NCBI GenBank assembly: GCA_937139495.1
Contig: CAKZQC010000046.1
Location: 84,691 to 148,690, forward strand
Reading direction: 5' to 3'
Source: an uncultured Saprospiraceae bacterium
Lineage (GTDB): Bacteria; Bacteroidota; Bacteroidia; Chitinophagales; Saprospiraceae
DNA length: 64,000 nt
The notes beneath the pieces were generated by a model, which ran no database searches, was not told the DNA's origin, and saw only the letters and a list, made by a program, of their open reading frames with translations. This document shows, in pieces, positions 1-8,700 of this stretch (position 1 is the first letter of the stretch; every line of letters begins with the position of its first letter). The position numbers and the translations under genes were made by a program.

Positions 1-87
1 TTAACAAATAGTATTTGTATAAATATTAAACGTTTGTTATTTCCGTTTTCGTGTGCAATTATTTTTCTATTAAAAATTTCTTTTGCA

Positions 88-119
88 TTGGTTATAAGAC
101 AATTTTATCCTTAGTTTTG
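88..119 (+). promoter_or_regulatory. Bacteroidota-type promoter for the UvrD helicase gene
   Basis: A TTG at 88-90 lies 21 nt upstream of TAGTTTTG (112-119), which fits the Bacteroidota primary sigma-factor pattern of TTG and TAnnTTTG. Transcription would start near 126 and leave a leader of about 70 nt before the helicase ATG. Seen by eye only. Confidence 0.5.
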
Positions 120-195
120 TTGCTGCTATATCAAAATATGACAATATTTATAGCAAAATACTATACCTTACATACAATCATAGTTTTATTATATC

Positions 196-2472
196 ATGAG
201 CTACCTACAAGAGTTAAACGAAGTACAAAGAAATGCCGTTACGCACATCAACGGTCCTGTTTTGGTAATTGCTGGTCCTGGGTCGGGCAAAACACGTGTA
301 CTTACCTATCGAATTGCTCACCTGATAGAGTCCAATATTCCGCCTTGGCAGATACTGACGCTGACTTTTACGAACAAGTCGGCAAAGGAGATGAAAGAGC
401 GAATTATCAGCGTGGCAGGCAAAAATGCTGGACAAATTTGGGCGGGTACGTTTCACTCTATCTTTGCCCGTATCCTTCGTTCTGAAGCAACCAAAATTGG
501 CTATCCTGCCGATTTTTCTATCTACGATAGTCAAGATGCTAAATCCGCTATCAAGGAGATTGTGAAACAACGTGGATTAGATGGCAAGGTCTATAGTGCC
601 AACGCCATTTATAGCCGTATTTCGTTGGCAAAAAACAACTTGGTCTCCCCTGAGGACTACGCCAAAGATGCCGATCGTATATTGGACGACAAAAAAAACA
701 AAATGCCTTGGCTCCATAAGATTTATGAGTTGTATGTCAAAAAGTGTAAGCGTTCGGGAGCAATGGATTTTGATGATTTACTCTATCAAATGCACAACTT
801 GCTAGAGCAAAATCCCGACAATGTATTGCAAAAATATAGAGATCGTTTCAAGTATTTGCTAGTCGATGAGTTTCAGGATACCAATCAATTGCAATATTCT
901 ATTATACAAAAATTGGTGGTTTACCCCAATAGTCCAGAAAACATCTGTGTCGTCGGCGATGATGCTCAGAGTATCTACGCGTTTCGTGGGGCAACCATTC
1001 AAAACATACTCAATTTAGAGAAGGATTTCCCTAACCTAACGACCTATAAACTGGAGCAAAATTACCGCTCAACCAATCATATTGTACAAGCTGCCAACGA
1101 TATTATTTCTAGAAATAGTAAGCAAATCAAAAAAACGATTTTTACTGCCAAAGGCGAAGGCGAAGCCATTCGAGTAATCCGTGCTATGACTGACAACGAA
1201 GAGGCAAAACAGGTGGCTGATTTGATTGTAGAACAAAAAAACAGAGAACATTTAGCCAACGATGATTTTGCTATTTTGTACCGTACCAATGCCCAATCAA
1301 GGGTGTTTGAGGAGGCACTCAAAGCCAGAAGGATTCCTTACAAAATATATGGAGGCACGTCGTTTTATGACCGAAAAGAGGTCAAAGATGTATTGGCGTA
1401 CCTGCGGGTAATCACCAACCCCAATGATGAGGAAGCCCTCAAGCGAATCCTCAATTATCCGAAACGTGCTATTGGAGCGACTTCTATTACCAAAATCACA
1501 ACGATTGCGGAGCAAGAAAACCTAGCACTCTGGACGATTTTGAAAAACATTCACCATGCCGAATTAGCCAAGCGAACAACTGATACAATCCGTGCGTTTG
1601 TCGGTATGATCGAAATGTTTCAGGCTCGTATGGCGACCGAATCTGCCTACGAACTCGCTAAATATGTGGTCAAAATGACGGGTATTTTGGCAGACATCAA
1701 AAAAGAAAAAACACTAGAAGCACAAGGTCGAGTCGATAACGTCAATGAGCTACTTGATGGTATCAAGTCGTTTGTGGAAGATGATGAGGTGGACGAATTT
1801 CAGACCAATGTAGAAGACAAAACTATCGCTAGCTACTTGCAAAACGTAGTCCTACTGACAGATATTGACAAGGATAATGAAGAAGTAAAACGTGTCAAAC
1901 TGATGTCTGTTCACTCGTCCAAAGGTTTGGAGTTTCCTTCTATATTTATCGTTGGATTGGAAGAAAATTTATTTCCTTCCATGATGGCAATCAAATCTAA
2001 AACTGCTCGTGCAGCCATCGACGAAGAGCGTCGTTTATTTTATGTGGCGGTCACTCGTGCCGAACGTATCTTGACGCTTAGTTATGCTACGAGTCGTTAT
2101 CGTTTTGGCAATATGGTTTATAATAATTCGAGTCGATTCCTAGAAGAAATATCGCCAAAGTACTTGGATATGTCCACGGCTACAGCACGTGCCAAAATAT
2201 CGAAAGGCATTAGCCGTTCGCCTTCTATGTCCTCTTATGTCAAGCGAGCCAAACCAAATAGTGCACAAGCCGAAAAAATGGCGAATTTCACGCCTAGTCC
2301 GATGTCTGATATTGTGGCAGGTGTCAAGATTCTACACGAACGTTTTGGCAGTGGAAAAATTATAGCCGTCGAAGGCAATGGAAGGAGCAAAGTAGCCACT
2401 ATTTTCTTTGAGCAAGGTGTTGGCGAAAAGCGTATTATGCTCAAATTTGCCAAAATTATGGTTGTAGGCTAG
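196..2472 (+). CDS. pcrA: UvrD/PcrA-type superfamily 1 DNA helicase
   Basis: ATP-dependent 3'-5' DNA helicase of the UvrD/PcrA/Rep family, acting in nucleotide excision repair and in clearing replication forks. At 758 residues it has the usual length. Motifs appear in order: Walker A GPGSGKT (27-33), motif Ia TLTFTNKSAKEM, Walker B VDEFQDTN (about 222-229), motif III GDDAQSIYAFRGA (about 253), LEQNYRS, motif V VHSSKGLEFPSIF and motif VI EERRLFYVAVTRAE (about 609). The last 50 residues (GVKILHERFGSGKII onward) form the Tudor-like UvrD C-terminal domain that binds RNA polymerase in PcrA. It is followed by a palindromic insertion (2527-2690), so it is probably transcribed alone. PcrA and UvrD cannot be separated by sequence inspection. 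Confidence 0.95.
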   Translation: MSYLQELNEVQRNAVTHINGPVLVIAGPGSGKTRVLTYRIAHLIESNIPPWQILTLTFTNKSAKEMKERIISVAGKNAGQIWAGTFHSIFARILRSEATKIGYPADFSIYDSQDAKSAIKEIVKQRGLDGKVYSANAIYSRISLAKNNLVSPEDYAKDADRILDDKKNKMPWLHKIYELYVKKCKRSGAMDFDDLLYQMHNLLEQNPDNVLQKYRDRFKYLLVDEFQDTNQLQYSIIQKLVVYPNSPENICVVGDDAQSIYAFRGATIQNILNLEKDFPNLTTYKLEQNYRSTNHIVQAANDIISRNSKQIKKTIFTAKGEGEAIRVIRAMTDNEEAKQVADLIVEQKNREHLANDDFAILYRTNAQSRVFEEALKARRIPYKIYGGTSFYDRKEVKDVLAYLRVITNPNDEEALKRILNYPKRAIGATSITKITTIAEQENLALWTILKNIHHAELAKRTTDTIRAFVGMIEMFQARMATESAYELAKYVVKMTGILADIKKEKTLEAQGRVDNVNELLDGIKSFVEDDEVDEFQTNVEDKTIASYLQNVVLLTDIDKDNEEVKRVKLMSVHSSKGLEFPSIFIVGLEENLFPSMMAIKSKTARAAIDEERRLFYVAVTRAERILTLSYATSRYRFGNMVYNNSSRFLEEISPKYLDMSTATARAKISKGISRSPSMSSYVKRAKPNSAQAEKMANFTPSPMSDIVAGVKILHERFGSGKIIAVEGNGRSKVATIFFEQGVGEKRIMLKFAKIMVVG

Positions 2473-2526
2473 TCTGCTTCCTACTCAGTGCCTCTATCTG
2501 AGGTGTTTTAGTTTTTTTCGTTCATT

Positions 2527-2690
2527 AGACATTATTACGAATTACTTTGTATGGCGAAGAAAATACCTTTTTTCGACTAGCATTCTTCAAATACTCACCA
2601 AGTAGCTATGGCTACTTGGCTGTGCTTTGAATCGCTATTCAAAAAAACCTATCTCTCCACCTTCATACAATCCAATTCGTAATAATGTCT
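2527..2690. mobile_element. MITE-like imperfect palindrome, copy 1 (164 bp)
   Basis: The ends are AGACATTATTACGAATT (2527-2543) and its exact reverse complement (2674-2690). They are flanked by a 3-bp direct repeat, ATT (2524-2526 and 2691-2693), as expected of a target-site duplication. The centre is the hairpin CCAAG-TAGCTATGGCTA-CTTGG (2598-2619 with its pairing arms). In reverse complement the interior aligns along its length with the copy at 51095, sharing a T-run followed by GA(A/G)TAGC, a GCTAGTC(C/G)AAAAAAG(A/G)TATTTTC block, and CATAC near the terminus. No ORF lies inside. The right terminus contains an ATG (2685) in frame with the transporter downstream. Confidence 0.88.
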
Positions 2691-2714
2691 ATTAAATTGT
2701 GTAGCTTTGCGGTT

Positions 2715-3611
2715 ATGTTATATCTAATCCTATCTGCGTGCTGTTCACTCCTCTTGGTAGTGGTGTTCAAACTCTTTGGCAAGTACCAAATCGAGTCATT
2801 TCAGGCAATTGTTGCCAATTATGTCGTATGTGTTATCACAGGTTGTTTGGTGTCTAGTAGCTTTCCTTTTGAGGTCAGTGTACTGTCTCAACCTTGGTTT
2901 CCACTTATTGCTTTCTTGGGGCTGCTGTTTATTGGCGGCTTCTATATAGCCAGTATGACCGTACAGCACTTTGGGGTGGCTATCGCCTCTGTTGCACAGC
3001 GAATGGCATGGATTATTTCCGTTAGTTTTGCTATTTTATTTCATGGCGAACCCTATACTTGGATTAAAATCACGGGCATATTAATCGCTATTTTTGCGGT
3101 CATTATCATCAATATTCCACCCAAAAATAACAAAACACTCAATCCACTAGAAGTAGTGGAGGACAATCCGCAGAAGCCAACCAGCTTGCTGCTGTACCCT
3201 TTGGCGATTTTTATTATCAGCGGACTTATAGAAATCATATTGCAATACCTCAATAAAGTACACGGACTTGACCCTACGGTACAATGCTTGATACTCTTTG
3301 GTGCAGCAGGTACTTTGGGCATAATTGCATTGACTTTTGCGGTGGTAACCAAGCGAATTAAGCTCGCATGGAAAAATCTAGTCGGTGGTATCTTTTTGGG
3401 TATTCCCAATTATTTTTCTATTTACTTTCTATTGCTCGCACTAGATACTGGACTAGATGGTTCGGTGGCTTACCCTATTAGCAATATTCTGATTGTGGGT
3501 AGCTCGGCGTTAGTCGGTTATTTTGTATTCAAGGAGCGACTTTCGGTACTCAATGCCCTTGGGGTATTCTTAGCGATGAGCTCTATTTATTTGATTGCCT
3601 TCTTTGCCTAA
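2715..3611 (+). CDS. EamA/DMT-superfamily transporter
   Basis: Integral inner-membrane protein of 298 residues with about ten hydrophobic helices and the internal two-fold layout of drug/metabolite transporters. The helix pairs run from MLYLILSACCSLLL at the N-terminus to ALGVFLAMSSIYLIAFFA at the end. A polar loop rich in Asn, Lys and Pro (about 138-165) separates the halves. The substrate cannot be read from sequence. I prefer the ATG at 2715: the in-frame ATG at 2685 lies inside the terminal repeat of the insertion at 2527-2690, and starting at 2715 puts the first membrane helix at the N-terminus. The next gene starts 22 bp downstream, so the two are probably co-transcribed. Confidence 0.82.
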   Translation: MLYLILSACCSLLLVVVFKLFGKYQIESFQAIVANYVVCVITGCLVSSSFPFEVSVLSQPWFPLIAFLGLLFIGGFYIASMTVQHFGVAIASVAQRMAWIISVSFAILFHGEPYTWIKITGILIAIFAVIIINIPPKNNKTLNPLEVVEDNPQKPTSLLLYPLAIFIISGLIEIILQYLNKVHGLDPTVQCLILFGAAGTLGIIALTFAVVTKRIKLAWKNLVGGIFLGIPNYFSIYFLLLALDTGLDGSVAYPISNILIVGSSALVGYFVFKERLSVLNALGVFLAMSSIYLIAFFA

Positions 3612-3633
3612 AAGACATTATAATAACAAACCT

Positions 3634-4431
3634 ATGAAAAATATTCTATTAGGATTACTCTTGGTCGTCTGTATTGCTCCTAGTTGGGGACAGTATTATA
3701 TGTTTGGTGGTTACAACTTTGGAGCTGTCAACCTACAAAATACAAATGCCATTGTCAGTACTTTCAATCAAAACGAGAACCATCAGATTGGTAATTTGAC
3801 CAATAATTTTCATGGTTATCGAGTCGGTTTAGGCAAGTATGCTCCGCATAGTATTTTGGAGTTAGGGTTTGGCAATCTTATTTCCAAACAACAAAGTACT
3901 ACGCCCAACCAGCTGCGAGAAAATGCCGAAGTTGTAGCCAACTATATGTCGGTGTCTGCTCGCTTTGGGTACAAACCTTTCAAACAATATTACTTCACGG
4001 TAGGCGCTGCTTTGCATTTGGGTGCACAACGGACACGCTACTCTTTTGGTGGCGACTATCAAACACCTGTATTAGAATATACGATTGCTCCAGAATTGTA
4101 TGCTGATTATGCTTTTCGCATCAAGTTTTTGCTCAAAAAAGCACAACGTGACAAATATTTTTACTTGCTGCGTATTCGTCCTTATTATCAATTGCAACAG
4201 CTAATCCCTATCGGGCAATTGGATAACGAGCTAAATAACAAACCGCTCGTCAAAAATGATGCAATCAAAGACAGTTGGACACATTTTGGCTTCAATATTT
4301 CTATTGTTATTCCATTTATTCCAGCTTCTGAAGCGGATCAATACTTATTGCCCTCCAAGAAAGAAGACAACAAACCACGTAAGAAGAAAAAGAAACGCAG
4401 ATATAGACAAAAATCAAACAGTGGGCGATAA
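3634..4431 (+). CDS. Secreted hypothetical protein, probable outer-membrane beta-barrel
   Basis: Product of 265 residues, family not recognised. The ATG at 3634 gives a clean signal peptide (MKNILLGLLLVVCIAPSWGQ). The mature part has alternating hydrophobic/polar strands and many Tyr, Phe and Gly residues (YYMFGGYNFGAVNL, YYFTVGAALHLGAQ, YFYLLRIRPYYQLQQL), which suggests a small beta-barrel like the conserved outer-membrane proteins of this phylum. The C-terminus is a strongly basic tail (PRKKKKKRRYRQK) that looks disordered. An upstream in-frame ATG at 3595 would overlap the transporter gene and spoil the signal peptide. It is probably in an operon with the transporter. Confidence 0.7.
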   Translation: MKNILLGLLLVVCIAPSWGQYYMFGGYNFGAVNLQNTNAIVSTFNQNENHQIGNLTNNFHGYRVGLGKYAPHSILELGFGNLISKQQSTTPNQLRENAEVVANYMSVSARFGYKPFKQYYFTVGAALHLGAQRTRYSFGGDYQTPVLEYTIAPELYADYAFRIKFLLKKAQRDKYFYLLRIRPYYQLQQLIPIGQLDNELNNKPLVKNDAIKDSWTHFGFNISIVIPFIPASEADQYLLPSKKEDNKPRKKKKKRRYRQKSNSGR

Positions 4432-4460
4432 GAGCATGTCTAATAGACATTATTACTAAT
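4430..4460. repeat. Abutting repeat-end fragments
   Basis: AAGAGCATGTCTAA (4430-4443) is followed at once by AGACATTATTACTAAT (4445-4460). The first matches sequences at 34859 and 43889. The second matches 13 of 16 bases of the terminus of the element at 2527. This may be a decayed end of a mobile element and is weakly supported. Confidence 0.35.
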
Positions 4461-4492
4461 AATTATTCTCTATAACCAAAAAATAATAAACC

Positions 4493-4942
4493 ATGATACG
4501 TAATTTAATCACACTCCTTTTTCTGTTTTTAGTCGGTTGGGTTATTTATACACAAGTACTAGGACGTGGCTCTGCCGAGGAAAAAGAACTCAGCGACGAC
4601 TTAGTGGACAATGCTAAAAATGTATTTTCGAGCATCGGAAGTATATTGGGCAACGAAACCAAAAAATTTAAAGATGGCACTTACGATGATGCTATTGATG
4701 AAGTGGGTGGATTGCTAGACAAACTTAGAGACAAAACAAGCGATAAAGATTTGCAAGCAGAATTGGATAAGCTCAAAGAAGAGGAACAACGTATCAAGCG
4801 AGAAATTGCGGAAGTGAAGAATGAAGAAAATTCTGCTCGTCCTGCCAAAGATCCTGCTATCCACGAGAAAGAAACGAAAGAAGATATTCGAAAATTAACC
4901 GAAGATATTCAACGAGTAGTGGAAGTGATGAAGAATAAGTAA
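4493..4942 (+). CDS. Membrane-anchored coiled-coil protein
   Basis: A 149-residue protein of unknown function. One N-terminal membrane anchor (LITLLFLFLVGWVIYTQVL, about 4-22) is followed by a highly charged region. Residues about 85-148 form a probable coiled coil rich in Glu and Lys (LQAELDKLKEEEQRIKREI and the following heptads). A middle segment (VFSSIGSILGNETKKF) is less charged. The layout suggests a structural or scaffolding envelope protein with its helix in the periplasm or cytoplasm. A strong terminator follows 24 bp after the stop. Confidence 0.65.
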   Translation: MIRNLITLLFLFLVGWVIYTQVLGRGSAEEKELSDDLVDNAKNVFSSIGSILGNETKKFKDGTYDDAIDEVGGLLDKLRDKTSDKDLQAELDKLKEEEQRIKREIAEVKNEENSARPAKDPAIHEKETKEDIRKLTEDIQRVVEVMKNK

Positions 4943-4965
4943 TCCATCACCTAGCCTACAAAAAG

Positions 4966-5006
4966 AATAGCCGCTACTCTAAAATATTAGAGTAGCGGCT
5001 ATTTTT
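4966..5006 (+). terminator. Rho-independent terminator
   Basis: ATAGCCGCTACTCT pairs perfectly with AGAGTAGCGGCTAT across an 8-nt loop, and TTTTTCTT follows. It ends the transcript of the coiled-coil gene. Confidence 0.9.
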
Positions 5007-5046
5007 CTTGCCTTTTATATTATATGGTGTGCGATGCTAAAACAAA

Positions 5047-5286
5047 TTATCCTGCTTCTGCTTCAAATTGTGAGCTAGAGCTATAATTCAGAATATTTTG
5101 GATAGCAAAATTAGGTGGTCTTAGTTCTACAGAAGATAATAATGCTTCTGCGGTCTGCAAAGATTGGTACTCTTCCGCAAAGTCTTGATTGCTTTTTTGG
5201 GCTGCACGAATAGCCATTTGCTCTAAGTAGCTGGATTCTCCATAGATGCTACGTACCATATCTTCTTGTGTAAATTGTTGCTTCAT
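5047..5286 (-). CDS. Small hypothetical protein
   Basis: A 79-residue acidic, soluble, mostly helical protein with no signal peptide or membrane segment; family not recognised. It opens with MKQQFTQEDMVRSIYGES and ends with a Pro-containing stretch (PPNFAIQNILNYSSSSQF). Short proteins with an Ile-Leu-x-Tyr-Ser ending after a Pro-rich linker occur next to regulatory genes in this phylum, but I cannot name one. The gene stands alone between a plus-strand terminator and a long AT-rich gap. Coding status rests on length, an ATG start and good codon composition. Confidence 0.55.
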   Translation of the reverse strand: MKQQFTQEDMVRSIYGESSYLEQMAIRAAQKSNQDFAEEYQSLQTAEALLSSVELRPPNFAIQNILNYSSSSQFEAEAG

Positions 5287-5672
5287 TTTTCAGTCGTTGT
5301 ATTAATTACAAAAAAGCAATTGTAAAATTAAATTTGCTTATACATACAAAACGAACACTTTTTAAAAATGTTGCTTTGTTTTATTTTTTTTAACAAAATT
5401 TAATCTCGCAATTTCATAAACGATTATTCCTTATTGTTTTATCTTTTTGTCTCCTTGTTATAAACCGCCAAAAGATTTATTTAGTATCTAGTACATACAA
5501 AAAATCTTTCTTTTTTGTTTCTAACAGCTAAAAGCATGACTTGTCAAGTGCCTTCATTTAATAATACCGTAAGTCAGTTGGTTTTGGTTGGGTTATTTTT
5601 TATTTTTTTTCAAAAAAAGCCATTTTTTTTTCATAAAATCAATCTTTCATATTTCTGAGTGGCATTCGCCCA
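5287..5672. other. AT-rich intergenic gap
   Basis: About 390 bp with long runs of T and A and no convincing ORF. It should hold the promoter of the minus-strand gene ending at 5047, but I found no exact -7 motif. A 62-codon plus-strand ORF here (5588-5776) runs into the terminator and I do not accept it. Confidence 0.5.
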
Positions 5673-5718
5673 ACAAAAAAAAGGTCACTTGTTCGTATTT
5701 CTACGCACAAGTGACCTA
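5673..5718 (-). terminator. Terminator of the Ig-repeat adhesin gene
   Basis: GGTCACTTGT (5683-5692) pairs with ACAAGTGACC (5707-5716). On the minus strand the hairpin is followed by a run of eight T, about 35 bp after the stop codon of the T9SS gene. Confidence 0.88.
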
Positions 5719-5753
5719 CTTAAATAGTCGCTCAAAACAACCTTGTTATCTGC

Positions 5754-8700
5754 TTATTTTTTCACAATTTGCTTAATCAACAATTCACTGTTCGTTCTTA
5801 CTCGAACAAAATAAATGCCTGCTGACCAACTGTTATTGGATTCGATAGCAATCGTATTATTACCAATACTCAACAAGCTATTTTGCTGCTGCAATACTTT
5901 GCCTGCGATGTCAGTGACAATGATTTGTGCAGTGGTCGCCTCTTTCATCTCCAATTCTAATGTAAATTGCTGTTGGAATGGATTAGGATACACCTTAGCG
6001 GTCGAATAATCGTCCTCTCCTCCTATGTTTGTCACCGATACACTTTGGTTCGTTATCTGAATATTGAGCGAGCCAGAAGCACCAGAACCATCTTGTGCCG
6101 TTGCCGTTATGGTCACTACGCCATTATTGATAGCAGTCACCATGCCTGTAGCATCTACGGTAGCTAGATTGGGGTCGTTGACCGCCCAGGTTACATTTTG
6201 ATTGCTTGCATTGTTTGGCAATATGTACGCTTCCAATTGCAATTGTCCTGCTGCGGCGGCTATGGTTGTGCTTCCGCTCGGACTAAATACCTGTACTAAA
6301 TTGACCAAAACATTTGACTGGTTCGACACCGTAATAACTGCCGAGCCCGAAATACCCGTGCCATCTTGTGCCGTGGCGGTCACGAGTATCGTTCCATTAT
6401 TGACGGCTTGCAATCTGCCCGTAGCACTAATAGTTGCTATACTTGGGTTATCTACCGTCCAAGTCAATGTTTGATTGGTCGCATTGTTTGGTGTAATGAC
6501 TGCTACCATTTGCAATTGACCTTGATTAGTCACAATAGAAGATTGTCCGCCATTGCCAAACACCTGAATAGCAGTAATAAAGATAGGCGACTGATTGGAT
6601 AAGGTAATAATAACTTCGCCAAACTCGCCAGAGCCATCTTGTGCCGTTGCTCTTACGGTCACTGTACCATCAGTGGTCGCTCTCAACAAGCCTGTCGAGC
6701 TAATATTAGCCGTTCCTGTACCTGCTATTACTGACCAAGTTATATTTTGATTGCTTGCCGTAATAGGGCTAATAATTGCTTCCATTTGCAAACTTCCTGC
6801 ATTGGTCGTAATCGTCGTAGCACCGCCTTGCCCTTGTACCACAATCGAATTGACGAGTACAAAACTACCTGTCTGATTGGACAATACAATAATCGTCTCG
6901 CCAAACTCGCCAGAACCATCTTGCGCCGTCGCTCTTACGATAACGGTTCCGTTTGTTACGGCAGTCAAAACGCCTGTTGTTACATTGATATTCGCGGCAG
7001 CTGTCCCACCGCTCGTTATGCTCCAAGTTACATTTTGGTTTGTGGCATTGGTAGGTAAAATATTTGCAATCATTTGCAAACTTCCACCATTGCTCGTAAT
7101 CGTAGTGGCACCACCTTGTCCTTGTACCGTAATATCCGTTATCAAAATTACTTGATTACTTATCGTGATGGTTCTTTCTCCAAATATTCCAGAACCATCT
7201 TGGGCGGTCGCTCTTACCCTAAGTGTGCCATTGGCAGCAGCCGTCAGAACTCCTGTCGTAGCATTGATTGTACCATTTGCAGCTCCTGCACTAATACTCC
7301 ATGTTACGTTAGTATTACTTGCATTGGCAGGCAATACAGTCGCTATCATTTGTAGTGTTCCACCGTTTGTATTAATAACACTCACACCACCTTGCCCTTG
7401 TACCGTGATATTGCTGACTAAAGTAATTTGGTTGCTTATCGCAATGATTCTTTCGCCAAACACTCCTGAGCCATCTTGGGCGGTCGCTCTTACTGTTACG
7501 TTGCCGTTGTTGGTAGCTGTTAGGATTCCTGTGGTGGCATTGATGGTGCCGTTTGCAGCTCCTGCACTGATGCTCCACGTTACATTATTGTTGTTGGCAT
7601 TTGTAGGTAAAACTGTTGCTAGCATTTGTAGCGTTCCGCCATTCGTATTGATGGCACTCACGCCACCCTGTCCTTGCACCGTGATATTGGTCACGAGTAG
7701 TATTTGGTTGCTTATCGCAATAATTGCTTCACCAAACACCCCTGAACCATCTTGTGCCGTTGCTCTTACCGTTACGTTACCGTTGTTCGTAGCTGTTAGG
7801 ATTCCTGTGTTAGGGTCAACCGTGCCATTCGCAGCTCCTGCACTAATACTCCACGTTACGTTATTATTGCTTGCATTTGTTGGATTAATAAAGGCTTGCA
7901 TTTGCAGCGTTCCGCCATTCGTCGTAATGCTATTGACACCACCCTGCCCTTGCACCGTAATACTATTGACCAATATAACAGGGGCAACCACGGTTATAAT
8001 TTCGCTATCGGTAACACCAGAACCATCGTTAGCAATAGCTGTTACCGTTACTGTACCTGCTGTATTGCCTGTCAGAACACCTGTTGAAGTATTAATGACA
8101 GCCGAACCTGTATTGTTGGCTACGCTCCATGTTACACTACTATCGGTGGCGGTTGTTGGAGTCGTTGTTTTTAGCATTTGCAAGGTTCCACCTGCGGTAT
8201 TCACCGTTGTCGCTCCTCCTTGTCCATAGATTACTAGATTCGTTACTAGTATTGGATTGATTGTTATTATTTCGCTGTCGCTAATTCCCGAACCATCATT
8301 CGCTACAGCCGTCACCGTTACCGTGCCGACACCTGTTGCCGTTAGTAATCCTGTTGTTGGATTGATTGTCGCTGCTCCTGTTCCATTCGCTATGCTCCAC
8401 GTTACGCTACTATCCGTAGCTGTGGTTGGGGTCGTGGTTTTTAGCATTTGTAATGTGCTGTTGTTGGCTACACTATTACCACCTTGTCCATAAATAACAA
8501 GGCTACTTACTAACGTTACTTGATTACTTATCGCAATAATCCTTTCGCCAAACACCCCCGAACCGTCTTGTGCCGTTGCTCTTACCGTTACGTTACCGTT
8601 GTTCGTAGCTGTTAGGATTCCTGTTGTGGCATTGATAGTGCCGTTTGCAGCTCCTGCACTGATGCTCCATGTTACATTATTATTACTTGCATTGGCTGGT

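Noticed and set aside
5588..5776. 62-codon plus-strand ORF
   Set aside because: It is Phe/Lys-rich from poly-A/T sequence and runs through the hairpin terminator of the opposite gene.
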